Source of the DNA: Thiothrix unzii
GTDB taxonomy: Bacteria; Pseudomonadota; Gammaproteobacteria; Thiotrichales; Thiotrichaceae
Length of the DNA stretch: 64,000 nucleotides
Reading direction: 5' to 3'
Assembly (NCBI RefSeq): GCF_017901175.1
Contig: NZ_CP072793.1
Location: forward strand, 2,356,001-2,420,000
In this document: positions 7,564 through 15,667 of the stretch, piece after piece
Numbering within the stretch: position 1 is the first letter of the stretch
Layout of the letters: each line of letters starts with the position of its first letter
Notes under the pieces: generated by a model
Seen by the model: the letters and a program-made list of their open reading frames with translations, nothing else
Database searches by the model: none
Told to the model about the DNA's origin: nothing
Translations under genes and position numbers: made by a program

Positions 7564-8783
7564 CACAAATGATGCGTAAAGCACATCGCTTCCATGACAT
7601 CGGCCAAGGTTTCCCGTGCCACTTGACGAGCGGCTTCCGCACCGTCACGTAAAATATCGCGCACCCGCCCACGATCTTCTTCAAAGTCCGCCGCCCGTCG
7701 CTGAATCGGTGCAAGCTCAGTTTGTACCGCTTGGATCACTGGCTGTTTGCACTCAATGCAACCAATACCCGCACTGCGACAACCTTCCTGCACCCATTGC
7801 TTGGTGGTTTCATCGGAGTAAATTTCGTGGAACTGCCATACCGGGCACTTAGCCGGATCACCGGGATCAGTACGGCGGCAACGTGCCGGATCAGTCGGCA
7901 TGGTGCGGATTTTCTTTTCGACGTTTTCCGGTGATTCGCGCAAGGCAATGGTATTGTTGTAGGACTTGGACATTTTCTGCCCATCCAATCCCGGCATTTT
8001 CGAGGCTTTGGTTAACGCGGCTTGCGGTTCAGGCAGGATGATTTTTCCGGAGCCTTCCAAATAACCAAACAAGCGTTCACGATCACCCAACGACAGGTTT
8101 TGCTGTGATTCCAGTAACGCCCGCCCAACTTCCAACGCTTCGCCATCGCCTTTTTCTTGGTATTGGCGGCGCAAATCACGGTACATTTTGGCTTGTTTCT
8201 TGCCCATTTTAGTGGCGGCTTGTTCGGCTTTTTCTTCAAAACCGACTTCGCGCCCGTAAAGGTGGTTGAAACGCCGCGCCACTTCGCGGGTCAGCTCAAT
8301 GTGTGCTACCTGATCTTCACCCACCGGCACACGATCCGCTTTATAGATCAAAATATCCGCCGATTGCAGCAATGGGTAGCCCAAGAAACCGTAAGTCGCT
8401 AAATCGCGCTCTTTGAGTTTTTCCTGCTGATCTTTGTAAGTCGGGACACGTTCCAACCAACCCAGCGGGGTAATCATCGACAATAACAAATGCAATTCCG
8501 CGTGTTCCGGCACGTGCGATTGAGTAAACATCGTTGCCGAACTGGGGCTAATGCCCGCTGCCAGCCAGTCAATCGCCATGTCTTCGACGTGTTGGGAAAT
8601 GCCGTCCGGTTTTTCGTAATGGGTTGTCAGCGCGTGCCAATCGGCAACAAAGAAAAAGCACTCGTAATTAAGCTGCATTTCCACCCAGTTTTTCAGGACA
8701 CCGTGATAATGCCCCAGATGCAACAAACCCGTTGGGCGCATCCCCGAAACGACGCGCTGATTGTGTGAAGGCGTACTACTCAC
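7563..8783 (-). CDS. trpS: Tryptophanyl-tRNA synthetase
   Basis: A 406-residue class I aminoacyl-tRNA synthetase. It has the HxGH signature (H22-L-G-H25) and KMSKS at 270-274 (GLDGQKMSKSYNN). Compared with the roughly 330-residue E. coli enzyme it carries a charged insertion of about 65 residues (around 184-248) before KMSKS. The C-terminal part contains C313-x21-C335-x6-C342-x2-C345, close to the C-x22-C-x6-C-x2-C pattern that binds a [4Fe-4S] cluster in Thermotoga TrpRS, so an Fe-S cluster near the anticodon site is possible. It is coupled to scpA downstream and lies after a site-2 protease gene. Confidence 0.95.
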   Translation of the reverse strand: MSSTPSHNQRVVSGMRPTGLLHLGHYHGVLKNWVEMQLNYECFFFVADWHALTTHYEKPDGISQHVEDMAIDWLAAGISPSSATMFTQSHVPEHAELHLLLSMITPLGWLERVPTYKDQQEKLKERDLATYGFLGYPLLQSADILIYKADRVPVGEDQVAHIELTREVARRFNHLYGREVGFEEKAEQAATKMGKKQAKMYRDLRRQYQEKGDGEALEVGRALLESQQNLSLGDRERLFGYLEGSGKIILPEPQAALTKASKMPGLDGQKMSKSYNNTIALRESPENVEKKIRTMPTDPARCRRTDPGDPAKCPVWQFHEIYSDETTKQWVQEGCRSAGIGCIECKQPVIQAVQTELAPIQRRAADFEEDRGRVRDILRDGAEAARQVARETLADVMEAMCFTHHL

Positions 8784-8827
8784 GCTAATACCTTGTGTTA
8801 TGTGTTTTAACTAAAAATGACAAACAG

Positions 8828-9484
8828 TTACAGGAAAATGTGCCCTAACAATGCGGCTAATGAAGCCACCAACGGCGACATAACTGCACTCAGAACCCCG
8901 AAATACAGCAAGGCCACCACGATAATCATACCGTAAGGCTCCACCTGATCCATCACCCGCGATAGACTCGGTGGCAATACCCCGGACAATACGCGCCCGC
9001 CATCCAGCGGTGGAATCGGTAATAAATTAAACACCAACAACACCAAATTGATTACGACCCCGTTACGGCTCATATCCATGAAACCGCGTGCGATATTCTC
9101 ATCACCAATCCAGCTTGCCGAAAATGATAAGGCCAGCATCCATAAAATCGCCATAATCAGGTTCGCGCCCGGCCCTGCCGCTGCCACCAAAATCATGTCT
9201 TTGCGGTAATTTTTCAAGTTCCGAAAATTCACCGGCACTGGCTTTGCCCAACCAAATAAAAATGGCGCATTTATCAACAATAGCACCGCAGGCACAGCCA
9301 CGGTTCCAATCGGGTCAACGTGTTTAATCGGATTTAACGACAATCGCCCCAGCATTTTTGCGGTACTGTCACCGAGCTTATGCGCCACCCAACCGTGAGC
9401 CACCTCATGCAGGGTAATCGCAAACAGGACAGGAATCGCCCAAGTCGCCAACCCATACATAAAGGTATTCAGATCAAAATCCAT
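8828..9484 (-). CDS. Site-2 protease family (M50) membrane metallopeptidase
   Basis: A 218-residue polytopic membrane protein. The zinc-binding HExxH is H26-E-V-A-H30 in the first helix (TLHEVAHGWVAH), and the third zinc ligand is D161 in the conserved LLPIPPLDGG of a later helix. Membrane segments precede and follow, and there is no PDZ domain, so it belongs to the compact YwhC/rhomboid-neighbour type of M50 proteases and not to RseP. The substrate is unknown. It lies between yciO (2 bases upstream) and trpS, a gene order common in Gammaproteobacteria. Confidence 0.88.
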   Translation of the reverse strand: MDFDLNTFMYGLATWAIPVLFAITLHEVAHGWVAHKLGDSTAKMLGRLSLNPIKHVDPIGTVAVPAVLLLINAPFLFGWAKPVPVNFRNLKNYRKDMILVAAAGPGANLIMAILWMLALSFSASWIGDENIARGFMDMSRNGVVINLVLLVFNLLPIPPLDGGRVLSGVLPPSLSRVMDQVEPYGMIIVVALLYFGVLSAVMSPLVASLAALLGHIFL

Positions 9485-9486
9485 GC

Positions 9487-10113
9487 TTAATGCTCCACTA
9501 GCCAGTCAATACTGCCCTTGCCTTCGCGCAGCACTTGCGGGCGTGCCTCCATCAAATCGACCACCGTAGTGGGTTCATGCCCACAGAAACCGCCGTCAAT
9601 AATCAAATCCACCTGATGTTCCAACGACAAACGGATTTGGTAAGGGTCAATCATCGGCAAATCCTCGCCCGGTAAAATCAGGGTGCTCGACATCAACGGC
9701 TCGTTAAGCTCCTGCAACAAGGTCTGCGTCACAATATGCTCAGGCAAACGTACCCCTACCGTTTTACGTTTGGGGTTTTGCAACCGCCGTGGCACTTCGC
9801 GGGTCGCTTGCAGGATAAAGGTATAAGGCCCCGGTGTTAATGATTTAATCAGACGGTAGTTGATATTATCCACAATCGCGTAAGTGGAAATTTCTGACAA
9901 ATCGCGGCAAATCAGGGTGAAATTGTGCTTATTGTCGACGCGGCGAATGCGCTGAATACGCTCCATTGCTGATTTATTACCCAAGCTACAGCCAATCGCG
10001 TAACTGGAATCGGTTGGAAATACCACAACGCCACCGTCGCGGATGATTTGAACCGCCTGACGTACTAAGCGCACCTGGGGGTTTTCGGGATGAATTTGAA
10101 AATACTGACTCAT
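9487..10113 (-). CDS. yciO: Sua5/YciO/YrdC family protein
   Basis: A 208-residue YrdC-fold protein. Conserved features are the FPTDSSYAIGCSL phosphate/ATP-binding start (residues 32-44), the IQRIRRVDNKHNFTLI segment, the TPGPYTFIL motif and GVRLPEH. This is the YciO branch, related to TsaC/Sua5 that makes threonylcarbamoyl-AMP for tRNA t6A, but the physiological role of YciO itself is less certain. Neighbours (site-2 protease, trpS, scpA) match the usual YciO context. It is divergent from yciB, with 51 bases between starts. Confidence 0.88.
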   Translation of the reverse strand: MSQYFQIHPENPQVRLVRQAVQIIRDGGVVVFPTDSSYAIGCSLGNKSAMERIQRIRRVDNKHNFTLICRDLSEISTYAIVDNINYRLIKSLTPGPYTFILQATREVPRRLQNPKRKTVGVRLPEHIVTQTLLQELNEPLMSSTLILPGEDLPMIDPYQIRLSLEHQVDLIIDGGFCGHEPTTVVDLMEARPQVLREGKGSIDWLVEH

Positions 10114-10164
10114 TGTTCAATTATCGTTTAGAATGGGTGACTTTAACCGATTATACCAATACGT

Positions 10165-10782
10165 ATGAAGTTCCTGTTTGACTTTTTCCCGGTTGCGCTC
10201 TTCTTTATCGTTTACAAGTTCTTTGGTGACTTGCCGCCTACGTGGATTGCCGCCGCCAACCAGCTTCCGCTGATGTCGTTAAATCAAGCTGAACCCAAAG
10301 ATGCCATCTTGCTGGCAACCTTGGTAATTATTCTAGCGACTGTATTGCAGAATGTGCTGTATTTTATCATCCACCGTCGTTTCGAGAAGATGCACCTGAT
10401 TACCCTCGCGGTATTGCTGGTGTTTGGCACGCTCACCTTATTCCTGAAAGACGCGCTGTTTATCAAGTGGAAAGTGAGCATTATCAACTGGGCATTCGCG
10501 CTGGCCTTTATCGGCAGCCTGTACGTCGGCGCACGCAAAACCTTAGCAGAGCGCATGATGGGCAACGCGATTCAAGTGCCTGCGGCGATTTGGGTACAAG
10601 TAAACTGGATGTGGGCAGGTTTCTTTGCATTCGTAGGGGTTGTAAATTTGATTGTTGCCTATAACTTCAGTGAAGATTTCTGGGTTGATTTCAAAATGTT
10701 TGGGGTATTGGGGCTGACCTTCGTGTTTATCATTGCACAAGTGCTGTACCTGCAAAAATACGCCACCAACGACACCGAATAG
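10165..10782 (+). CDS. yciB: Inner-membrane septation protein YciB (IspZ family)
   Basis: A 205-residue inner-membrane protein with five to six hydrophobic helices. The characteristic start MKFLFDFFPVALFFIVYKFF and the central segment KPTFLxxxxxLFIKWKVSIINW-like motif are present (here LFLKDALFIKWKVSIINWAFA). YciB interacts with cell elongation and division proteins and affects envelope integrity in enterobacteria. It is followed after 27 bases by yciI, so they are probably co-transcribed. Confidence 0.92.
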   Translation: MKFLFDFFPVALFFIVYKFFGDLPPTWIAAANQLPLMSLNQAEPKDAILLATLVIILATVLQNVLYFIIHRRFEKMHLITLAVLLVFGTLTLFLKDALFIKWKVSIINWAFALAFIGSLYVGARKTLAERMMGNAIQVPAAIWVQVNWMWAGFFAFVGVVNLIVAYNFSEDFWVDFKMFGVLGLTFVFIIAQVLYLQKYATNDTE

Positions 10783-10809
10783 TTACAAAACGTTAAGGAC
10801 GCTTGGGTT

Positions 10810-11109
10810 ATGTTATATGTCATTATTGGCGAAGATGTTGAAAACAGCTTAGCCGCACGCTTAGCCGCACGCCCGGCACATTTGGAACGGCTGTTTGCGT
10901 TACGCGATGCGGGGCGTTTACTGGTTGCTGGGCCTAATCCAGCGATTGATGCTACCGACCCTGGCGAAGCGGGTTTCAGTGGCAGCGTTATTATTGCCGA
11001 ATTCGACTCGCTGGAAGCCGCTCAAACTTGGGCAGAAGCCGACCCTTACCGGGACGCTGGTGTTTATCAACGAGTTACCGTCAAACCTTTCAAAAAAGTC
11101 TTACCTTAA
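10810..11109 (+). CDS. yciI: YciI-like protein
   Basis: A 99-residue protein nearly collinear with E. coli YciI: start MLYVI, PAHLERL helix, the LLVAGPNPA motif, [26 protein letters not shown], and the end VKPFKK. YciI proteins have a ferredoxin-like fold with a His-Asp pair proposed as an active site (H in RPAHL and D in EADPY), but no physiological reaction is established. It is located between yciB and a secreted parvulin. Confidence 0.92.
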   Translation: MLYVIIGEDVENSLAARLAARPAHLERLFALRDAGRLLVAGPNPAIDATDPGEAGFSGSVIIAEFDSLEAAQTWAEADPYRDAGVYQRVTVKPFKKVLP

Positions 11110-11131
11110 ACAATAGAGGAAAACTAAAACA

Positions 11132-12028
11132 ATGCGCATCAAAACTAACAAAATCTTGATCTCTGGGCTGTTGGGTTTTAGCTTAATGGCGAGCAATCTG
11201 CACGCAGAAGACACCAACGTCGCTACCGTCAATGGTCAAGCTATCTCCAAAGAAACCCTGAATACTGTCGTTGAAATGGTCAAGCGTTCGACTCAAGGCG
11301 GCGAAACCATTGACAACAAAACCATTCTGGAAGACCTGATCATTACCGAACTTGCCCGCCAGGAAGCCAACAAATCCGGTTTGGCAGAGCGCGAAGACAT
11401 CAAACAAAAGGTGAAAGATTTCACCGATAAACTGGTGTTGAATGCATGGACACAGGAAAAAGCAGGTTCTTTCAAACATACTGATGATGAACTGAAAGCC
11501 GCTTACGACAAGCAAATTACCGCTGGCGACAAATACGAATACAAAGCACGTCATATCCTGATGAAAACCAAGGAAGAAGCCCAAGGTGTCATCAAGGATT
11601 TGGAAAACAAAGTAGACTTTGCTGACTTGGCGAAAAAATCTTCTGATGGCCCATCAGCGGCGAACGGCGGTGATTTAGGCTGGTTCAAGCCTGCTTCCAT
11701 GGTGAAGCCTTTCGCAGAAGCGGTGGCAGCAATGGAACCGGGCGCGGTAACGAAAGAGCCGGTACAAACTGAATTCGGCTGGCACGTCATCAAATTAGAA
11801 GAACGCCGCGAAGTGAAAGCACCGGAATTCGACAGCGTAAAACCGCAATTACAACGCCAACTGGAGCAGGAAAAAATGCTCAAGTATATGGATGAATTGC
11901 GTGCTAAAGCTGACGTAAAAATCACCCTGCCTGAAGAAAAACCGGCAGAAGCTAAAGCTGATGACAAAAAAGCTGACGCTAAACCGGAAGAGAAAAAGGC
12001 AGAAGAAAAACCTGCTGAGAAGAAATAA
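11132..12028 (+). CDS. Secreted parvulin-type peptidyl-prolyl isomerase
   Basis: A 298-residue periplasmic folding factor. Residues 1-25 are a signal peptide (ending SNLHA). An N-terminal chaperone-like helical region (30-130, with TILEDLIITELARQEA) resembles SurA/PrsA. The rotamase domain spans about 136-225 (KARHILMKTKEEA, FADLAKKSSDGPSAANGGDLGWF, FGWHVIKLEERR). The tail (265-298) is a low-complexity run of K, A, E and P that is probably disordered. It is smaller than SurA (one rotamase domain) and closer to the PpiC/PrsA type. The ribosome-binding site AGAGGA precedes the ATG. It ends five bases before ygfZ. Confidence 0.9.
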   Translation: MRIKTNKILISGLLGFSLMASNLHAEDTNVATVNGQAISKETLNTVVEMVKRSTQGGETIDNKTILEDLIITELARQEANKSGLAEREDIKQKVKDFTDKLVLNAWTQEKAGSFKHTDDELKAAYDKQITAGDKYEYKARHILMKTKEEAQGVIKDLENKVDFADLAKKSSDGPSAANGGDLGWFKPASMVKPFAEAVAAMEPGAVTKEPVQTEFGWHVIKLEERREVKAPEFDSVKPQLQRQLEQEKMLKYMDELRAKADVKITLPEEKPAEAKADDKKADAKPEEKKAEEKPAEKK

Positions 12029-12033
12029 TCGCT

Positions 12034-13062
12034 ATGAAACCAGAATGGAAAGATTTTCTGATTGGTCACGGTGCGGAATTTGCGGGTGATTCACTCGTAT
12101 CCTTCGGCAACCCTGAACGTGAACGCCGTATCCCACCGCAAGGCGCGATTCTGTGTGATCTTTCACACTTTGGTTTAATCAGCGTAAGCGGTGACGATGC
12201 GACGAGTTTTTTGCAAGGTCAATTAACCAACGACATCAAGCAAGTGTCTGAAAGCATGTCGCAGTTCAGTGCTTATTGCACCCCCAAGGGTCGGGCATTG
12301 GCAACGTTTTTCATCACGCAACGCCGGGGTGTTTACTACCTGAGCGTTGCGCGTGATTTACTCGAACCGATGCTGAAACGCTTGCGGATGTATGTGATGC
12401 GCTCCAAAGTCGTGCTGGAAGATGCCAGCACGTCCTTGGTGCATTTTGGTTATGCCGCGCCGGATGGTAATCAACGCTTGCACGATCTGTTTGGCGTTGC
12501 TCCAGCGGCGGCCTACGACACCGTGCAAGTCAATCAATTGACCATTATGCGTCAACCTGCGCCGATTCCGCGTTTCAAGATTTTGGGTGAATTAAGCGAA
12601 GCCAAAAAACTCTGGGAACGCTTGAATGTGAATTCGGCGTGCGTCGGGCGCAGCAGTTGGGAGTATTTCAACGTGCTTTCCGGTGTGCCGATGGTTTCGC
12701 AAGCCAGTACGGAAGCATGGGTTCCGCAAATGCTTAATATGCATTTGACCAATGGAGTCAGCTTTACCAAAGGCTGTTTCCCCGGTCAGGAAATCGTCGC
12801 GCGGTTAAAATATTTGGGTAAAAGCAAACGCCAAATGTACCGAATCGGCATTCCGCATTGCATTAAAGTGCCAGCGGTGGGCGCGTTAATTGCCTCTGCC
12901 AATGACCCGGAAGCCGCCACCGTACTGAATGCGACACTCAACCCCGATGGTGAAGTCGAAGCATTGGTAGTGATGAAGATTGCCGAAGCGGCAACACCGC
13001 TGCATTTCGGTGAATTTAGCGTCAAGGTGCTGGATTTACCTTACGCTCTAGAAGACGCATAA
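12034..13062 (+). CDS. ygfZ: Folate-binding Fe-S maturation protein YgfZ
   Basis: A 342-residue GcvT-fold protein. The YgfZ signature K-G-C-[FY]-x-G-Q-E is at 246-253 (TKGCFPGQEIVAR), and its cysteine is essential in E. coli. The N-terminal part has the matching CDLSHFGLISVSGDDATSFLQGQLTNDI. YgfZ uses tetrahydrofolate to help assemble or repair certain [4Fe-4S] enzymes such as MiaB. It is the last gene of a plus-strand run that begins at yciB and is followed by a hairpin. Confidence 0.92.
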   Translation: MKPEWKDFLIGHGAEFAGDSLVSFGNPERERRIPPQGAILCDLSHFGLISVSGDDATSFLQGQLTNDIKQVSESMSQFSAYCTPKGRALATFFITQRRGVYYLSVARDLLEPMLKRLRMYVMRSKVVLEDASTSLVHFGYAAPDGNQRLHDLFGVAPAAAYDTVQVNQLTIMRQPAPIPRFKILGELSEAKKLWERLNVNSACVGRSSWEYFNVLSGVPMVSQASTEAWVPQMLNMHLTNGVSFTKGCFPGQEIVARLKYLGKSKRQMYRIGIPHCIKVPAVGALIASANDPEAATVLNATLNPDGEVEALVVMKIAEAATPLHFGEFSVKVLDLPYALEDA

Positions 13063-13072
13063 GAAACACCTC

Positions 13073-13107
13073 CACCCAGCCATTCCCTGTTAAGTGATGG
13101 CTGGGTG
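13073..13107. terminator. Hairpin between ygfZ and the aminotransferase gene
   Basis: An 11-base perfect stem (CACCCAGCCAT / ATGGCTGGGTG) lies between two convergent genes, starting 10 bases after the ygfZ stop. There is no strong T-run on either side, so it may act on both strands or mainly protect mRNA ends. Confidence 0.6.
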
Positions 13108-13135
13108 AGGATTTCCTAAACGCATGGACTCGTGT

Positions 13136-14338
13136 TTAAACGGAAGCGATCCGTGCCAGTGCATTTTCTAAGTTTGCCATGCTGGTAGCGAAGGAAATGC
13201 GAATATGTCCTTCCAAACCAAACGCCGAACCCGGCACAACTGCCACGCCGGTTTTATCGAGCAAATAACTCGCTAATTCCGCGTCATTATTTAAGCCTAA
13301 ACGTTTAATCATGCCTTCCACATTCGGGAAGCTGTAGAACGTGCCGTCAGCAGGCAAGCATTCCACCCCATCCATCGCGTTAAACGCTTGCAATACAAAT
13401 GCATGACGCTGTTCAAAAGCTGCCACCATCGTTTGAATGAAGCTTTGATCGCCATCCAGCGCGATTGCTGCTGCGTATTGCGAAATGGAAGTTGGATTAG
13501 AAGTGCTTTGTGACTGCACCATGCTCATTGCTTGGATCAGTTTTTCTGGGCCGCCCGCGTAACCAATCCGCCAGCCAGTCATGGAATAAGCTTTGGAAAC
13601 CCCGTTAAGCACAATGGTGCGCTCGTACAAATCCGGGCAGGCATTGAGAATATTGACGAACTTTCTGCCTTCAAACAACACGTGTTCGTACATATCATCC
13701 GTCGCGATCAACACCTGCGGATGACGACGCAATACTTCGCCCAATGCAGCCAACTCGTCGAAGGTGTACGCCACGCCGGTAGGATTTGACGGGCTATTAA
13801 TCACAAACAAACGGGTTTTAGGGGTAATCGCTGCTTCGAGTTGCGCGGGCGATAACTTGAAATTTTCCGCCTGCCCAGCCGCCACGATTACAGGTGTTCC
13901 ATCTGCCAGCAACACCATATCGGGGTAAGAAACCCAGTACGGCGCGGGAATAATGACTTCATCACCGGCATCCAGCATGGCTTGGCACAAGTTATAAAAA
14001 CTTTGCTTACCACCGCACGACACCAGAATTTGTTTCGCGGTGAAATCCAGACCGTTATCGCGTTTAAACTTGCGGATAATCGCTTGTTTTAACTTCGGCG
14101 TGCCGTCAACGGCGGTATAACGGGTTTCACCTTGTTGGATGGCTTCAATCCCGGCCTGTTTAATGTGATCCGGGGTATCGAAATCGGGTTCACCCGCCCC
14201 AAGACCGATAATGTCGCGACCAGACGCTTTAAGCTGCGCTGCCAGTGCAGTGATTGCCAGTGTAGGTGAAGGTTTGACGCGCCCGACGCGCCCTGAAAGT
14301 TGTATATCCACTGATACTAACCGTATTCGTTTTACCAT
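13136..14338 (-). CDS. aatA: Aspartate aminotransferase, class I fold (subgroup Ib-like)
   Basis: A PLP-dependent transaminase of 400 residues from the ATG at 14338. The Schiff-base lysine is K249 (NGVSKAYSMTGWRIGY), and N185-P-T-G binds PLP. IATDDMYEHVLFEGRKF and the C-terminal GSAFGLEGHIRISFA carry the cofactor and carboxylate (R) contacts. It interconverts aspartate/oxaloacetate and glutamate/2-oxoglutarate, and some members also act on prephenate. The first nine residues (MVKRIRLVS) are atypical. A GTG at 14311, giving a start of VDIQLSGRVGRVKPS, may be the true start. Divergent from the methyltransferase gene. Confidence 0.88.
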   Translation of the reverse strand: MVKRIRLVSVDIQLSGRVGRVKPSPTLAITALAAQLKASGRDIIGLGAGEPDFDTPDHIKQAGIEAIQQGETRYTAVDGTPKLKQAIIRKFKRDNGLDFTAKQILVSCGGKQSFYNLCQAMLDAGDEVIIPAPYWVSYPDMVLLADGTPVIVAAGQAENFKLSPAQLEAAITPKTRLFVINSPSNPTGVAYTFDELAALGEVLRRHPQVLIATDDMYEHVLFEGRKFVNILNACPDLYERTIVLNGVSKAYSMTGWRIGYAGGPEKLIQAMSMVQSQSTSNPTSISQYAAAIALDGDQSFIQTMVAAFEQRHAFVLQAFNAMDGVECLPADGTFYSFPNVEGMIKRLGLNNDAELASYLLDKTGVAVVPGSAFGLEGHIRISFATSMANLENALARIASV

Positions 14339-14464
14339 AAACCCGGCAAGTGCTATTGGCTGCCGGACGTTTGTACCCTATTGCGGTGCGTAATGTTACT
14401 GTAAGATAGCCTCGCACATAAGACAGCAAAGTCAATTTTTCAACGCAATTCTTCAGGTAAGCCC

Positions 14465-15667
14465 ATGAAAACTGCCACGCTTGCTAACGTTGAAGTGTCT
14501 CTGACATGGCGCAGTGCCGTTGCCAGTCACTGTGACCGACTGTTTGTGAGCAACATTGATACAGCGCATGACAGTGTTCCTGCACCACTTTCACAAAAAT
14601 TACTCGACCTAAAAGCGGGTGAAAGCTGCAACGCACAGTTTGCTGCCGGGGAATTAGTGCCAGCGCACGACCCGCTGCGACGGGTGGCATTTCCACGTAC
14701 ACAATTCATCAGCCAGCAACGCCATTTACGCATCGAACCTCGGTTAGGGCGATTTTATCCGCAGGGTTTCGCTTGGCAAGCGTTAAACTGCACGCCAAAT
14801 ACGTTTCAACCTTTTCGCATTATCAATGACACGCGATTGACGCTTGATGGTGATTTAAATCATCCGCTGGCACAGTACCCGCTCACCCTGCACTTACGCG
14901 ATACGCCAGAGCTTGTTAGTCAGCCGCAACGGGCGAATACGCCGCGTGATATAGCGCGTTTAATCACCGAAAATGGCGCGGGAATGCAAACGCCTTACCC
15001 GAAGGTGTCCACGGATTTTTACGCAGATTATCCGTTTGGGCGCGGCGATGAAGCACAAGACGCGCAATTTTATACTAATCCACGTTTAATCAGGCATTTG
15101 GATAGCACTGCGATTGCCCAAGTAACAGCCCTTTACGCCCGCTTATTAACCCCGAATACGCGGGTACTGGATTTAATGAGCAGTTGGGTATCGCATTTGC
15201 CGGAATCTCTAGCCCTCAAGACTGTGACCGGCTTGGGCATGAACGCAGCAGAATTAGCAGCAAACCCGCGCTTAACCAAGCGCGTGGTACATGACCTCAA
15301 CCATCAGCCACAGTTACCGTTTGCGGATGACCAATTTGATGCGGTAATTTGCAGCGTATCAGTGGAATACCTCACCCAACCTTTAGCAGTAATGGAGGAA
15401 TTAGCACGGGTTACGCAAGCAGGTGGCAAAGTCACTATGGTGTTTTCTACGCGCTGGTTTCCAAGTAAAGCGATTAGCCTTTGGGGGGAAATGCACCCGT
15501 TTGAACGCCAAGGCTTAGTGCTGGATTATTTTCTAAAGACGGGGAAACTTAGCGAATTACACACCGAATCGCTCCGAGGTTTACCGCGCCCGAAAACTGA
15601 TCCTCATTACCGCGAAACGTCGGTGTCTGATCCGGTGTTTGCGGTATGGGGAACGGTCGCAGACTAA
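14465..15667 (+). CDS. Class I SAM methyltransferase with an FKBP/SlyD-like N-terminal part
   Basis: A 400-residue protein with two parts. The C-terminal half (about 205-395) is a class I SAM-dependent methyltransferase with motif I RVLDLMSSW at 233-241, the acidic/strand-4 motif LPFADDQFDAVIC at 284-296, and the later GGKVTMVFSTRWFP. The N-terminal half (25-147) contains GRFYPQGF and DLNHPLAQYPLTL (130-142), which resembles the end of a SlyD/FKBP-type domain (D-x-NHPLAG-x-L). The substrate is unknown. Its stop overlaps the convergent recD stop by four bases. The methyltransferase assignment is firm; the N-terminal fold is a weaker pattern match. Confidence 0.75.
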   Translation: MKTATLANVEVSLTWRSAVASHCDRLFVSNIDTAHDSVPAPLSQKLLDLKAGESCNAQFAAGELVPAHDPLRRVAFPRTQFISQQRHLRIEPRLGRFYPQGFAWQALNCTPNTFQPFRIINDTRLTLDGDLNHPLAQYPLTLHLRDTPELVSQPQRANTPRDIARLITENGAGMQTPYPKVSTDFYADYPFGRGDEAQDAQFYTNPRLIRHLDSTAIAQVTALYARLLTPNTRVLDLMSSWVSHLPESLALKTVTGLGMNAAELAANPRLTKRVVHDLNHQPQLPFADDQFDAVICSVSVEYLTQPLAVMEELARVTQAGGKVTMVFSTRWFPSKAISLWGEMHPFERQGLVLDYFLKTGKLSELHTESLRGLPRPKTDPHYRETSVSDPVFAVWGTVAD

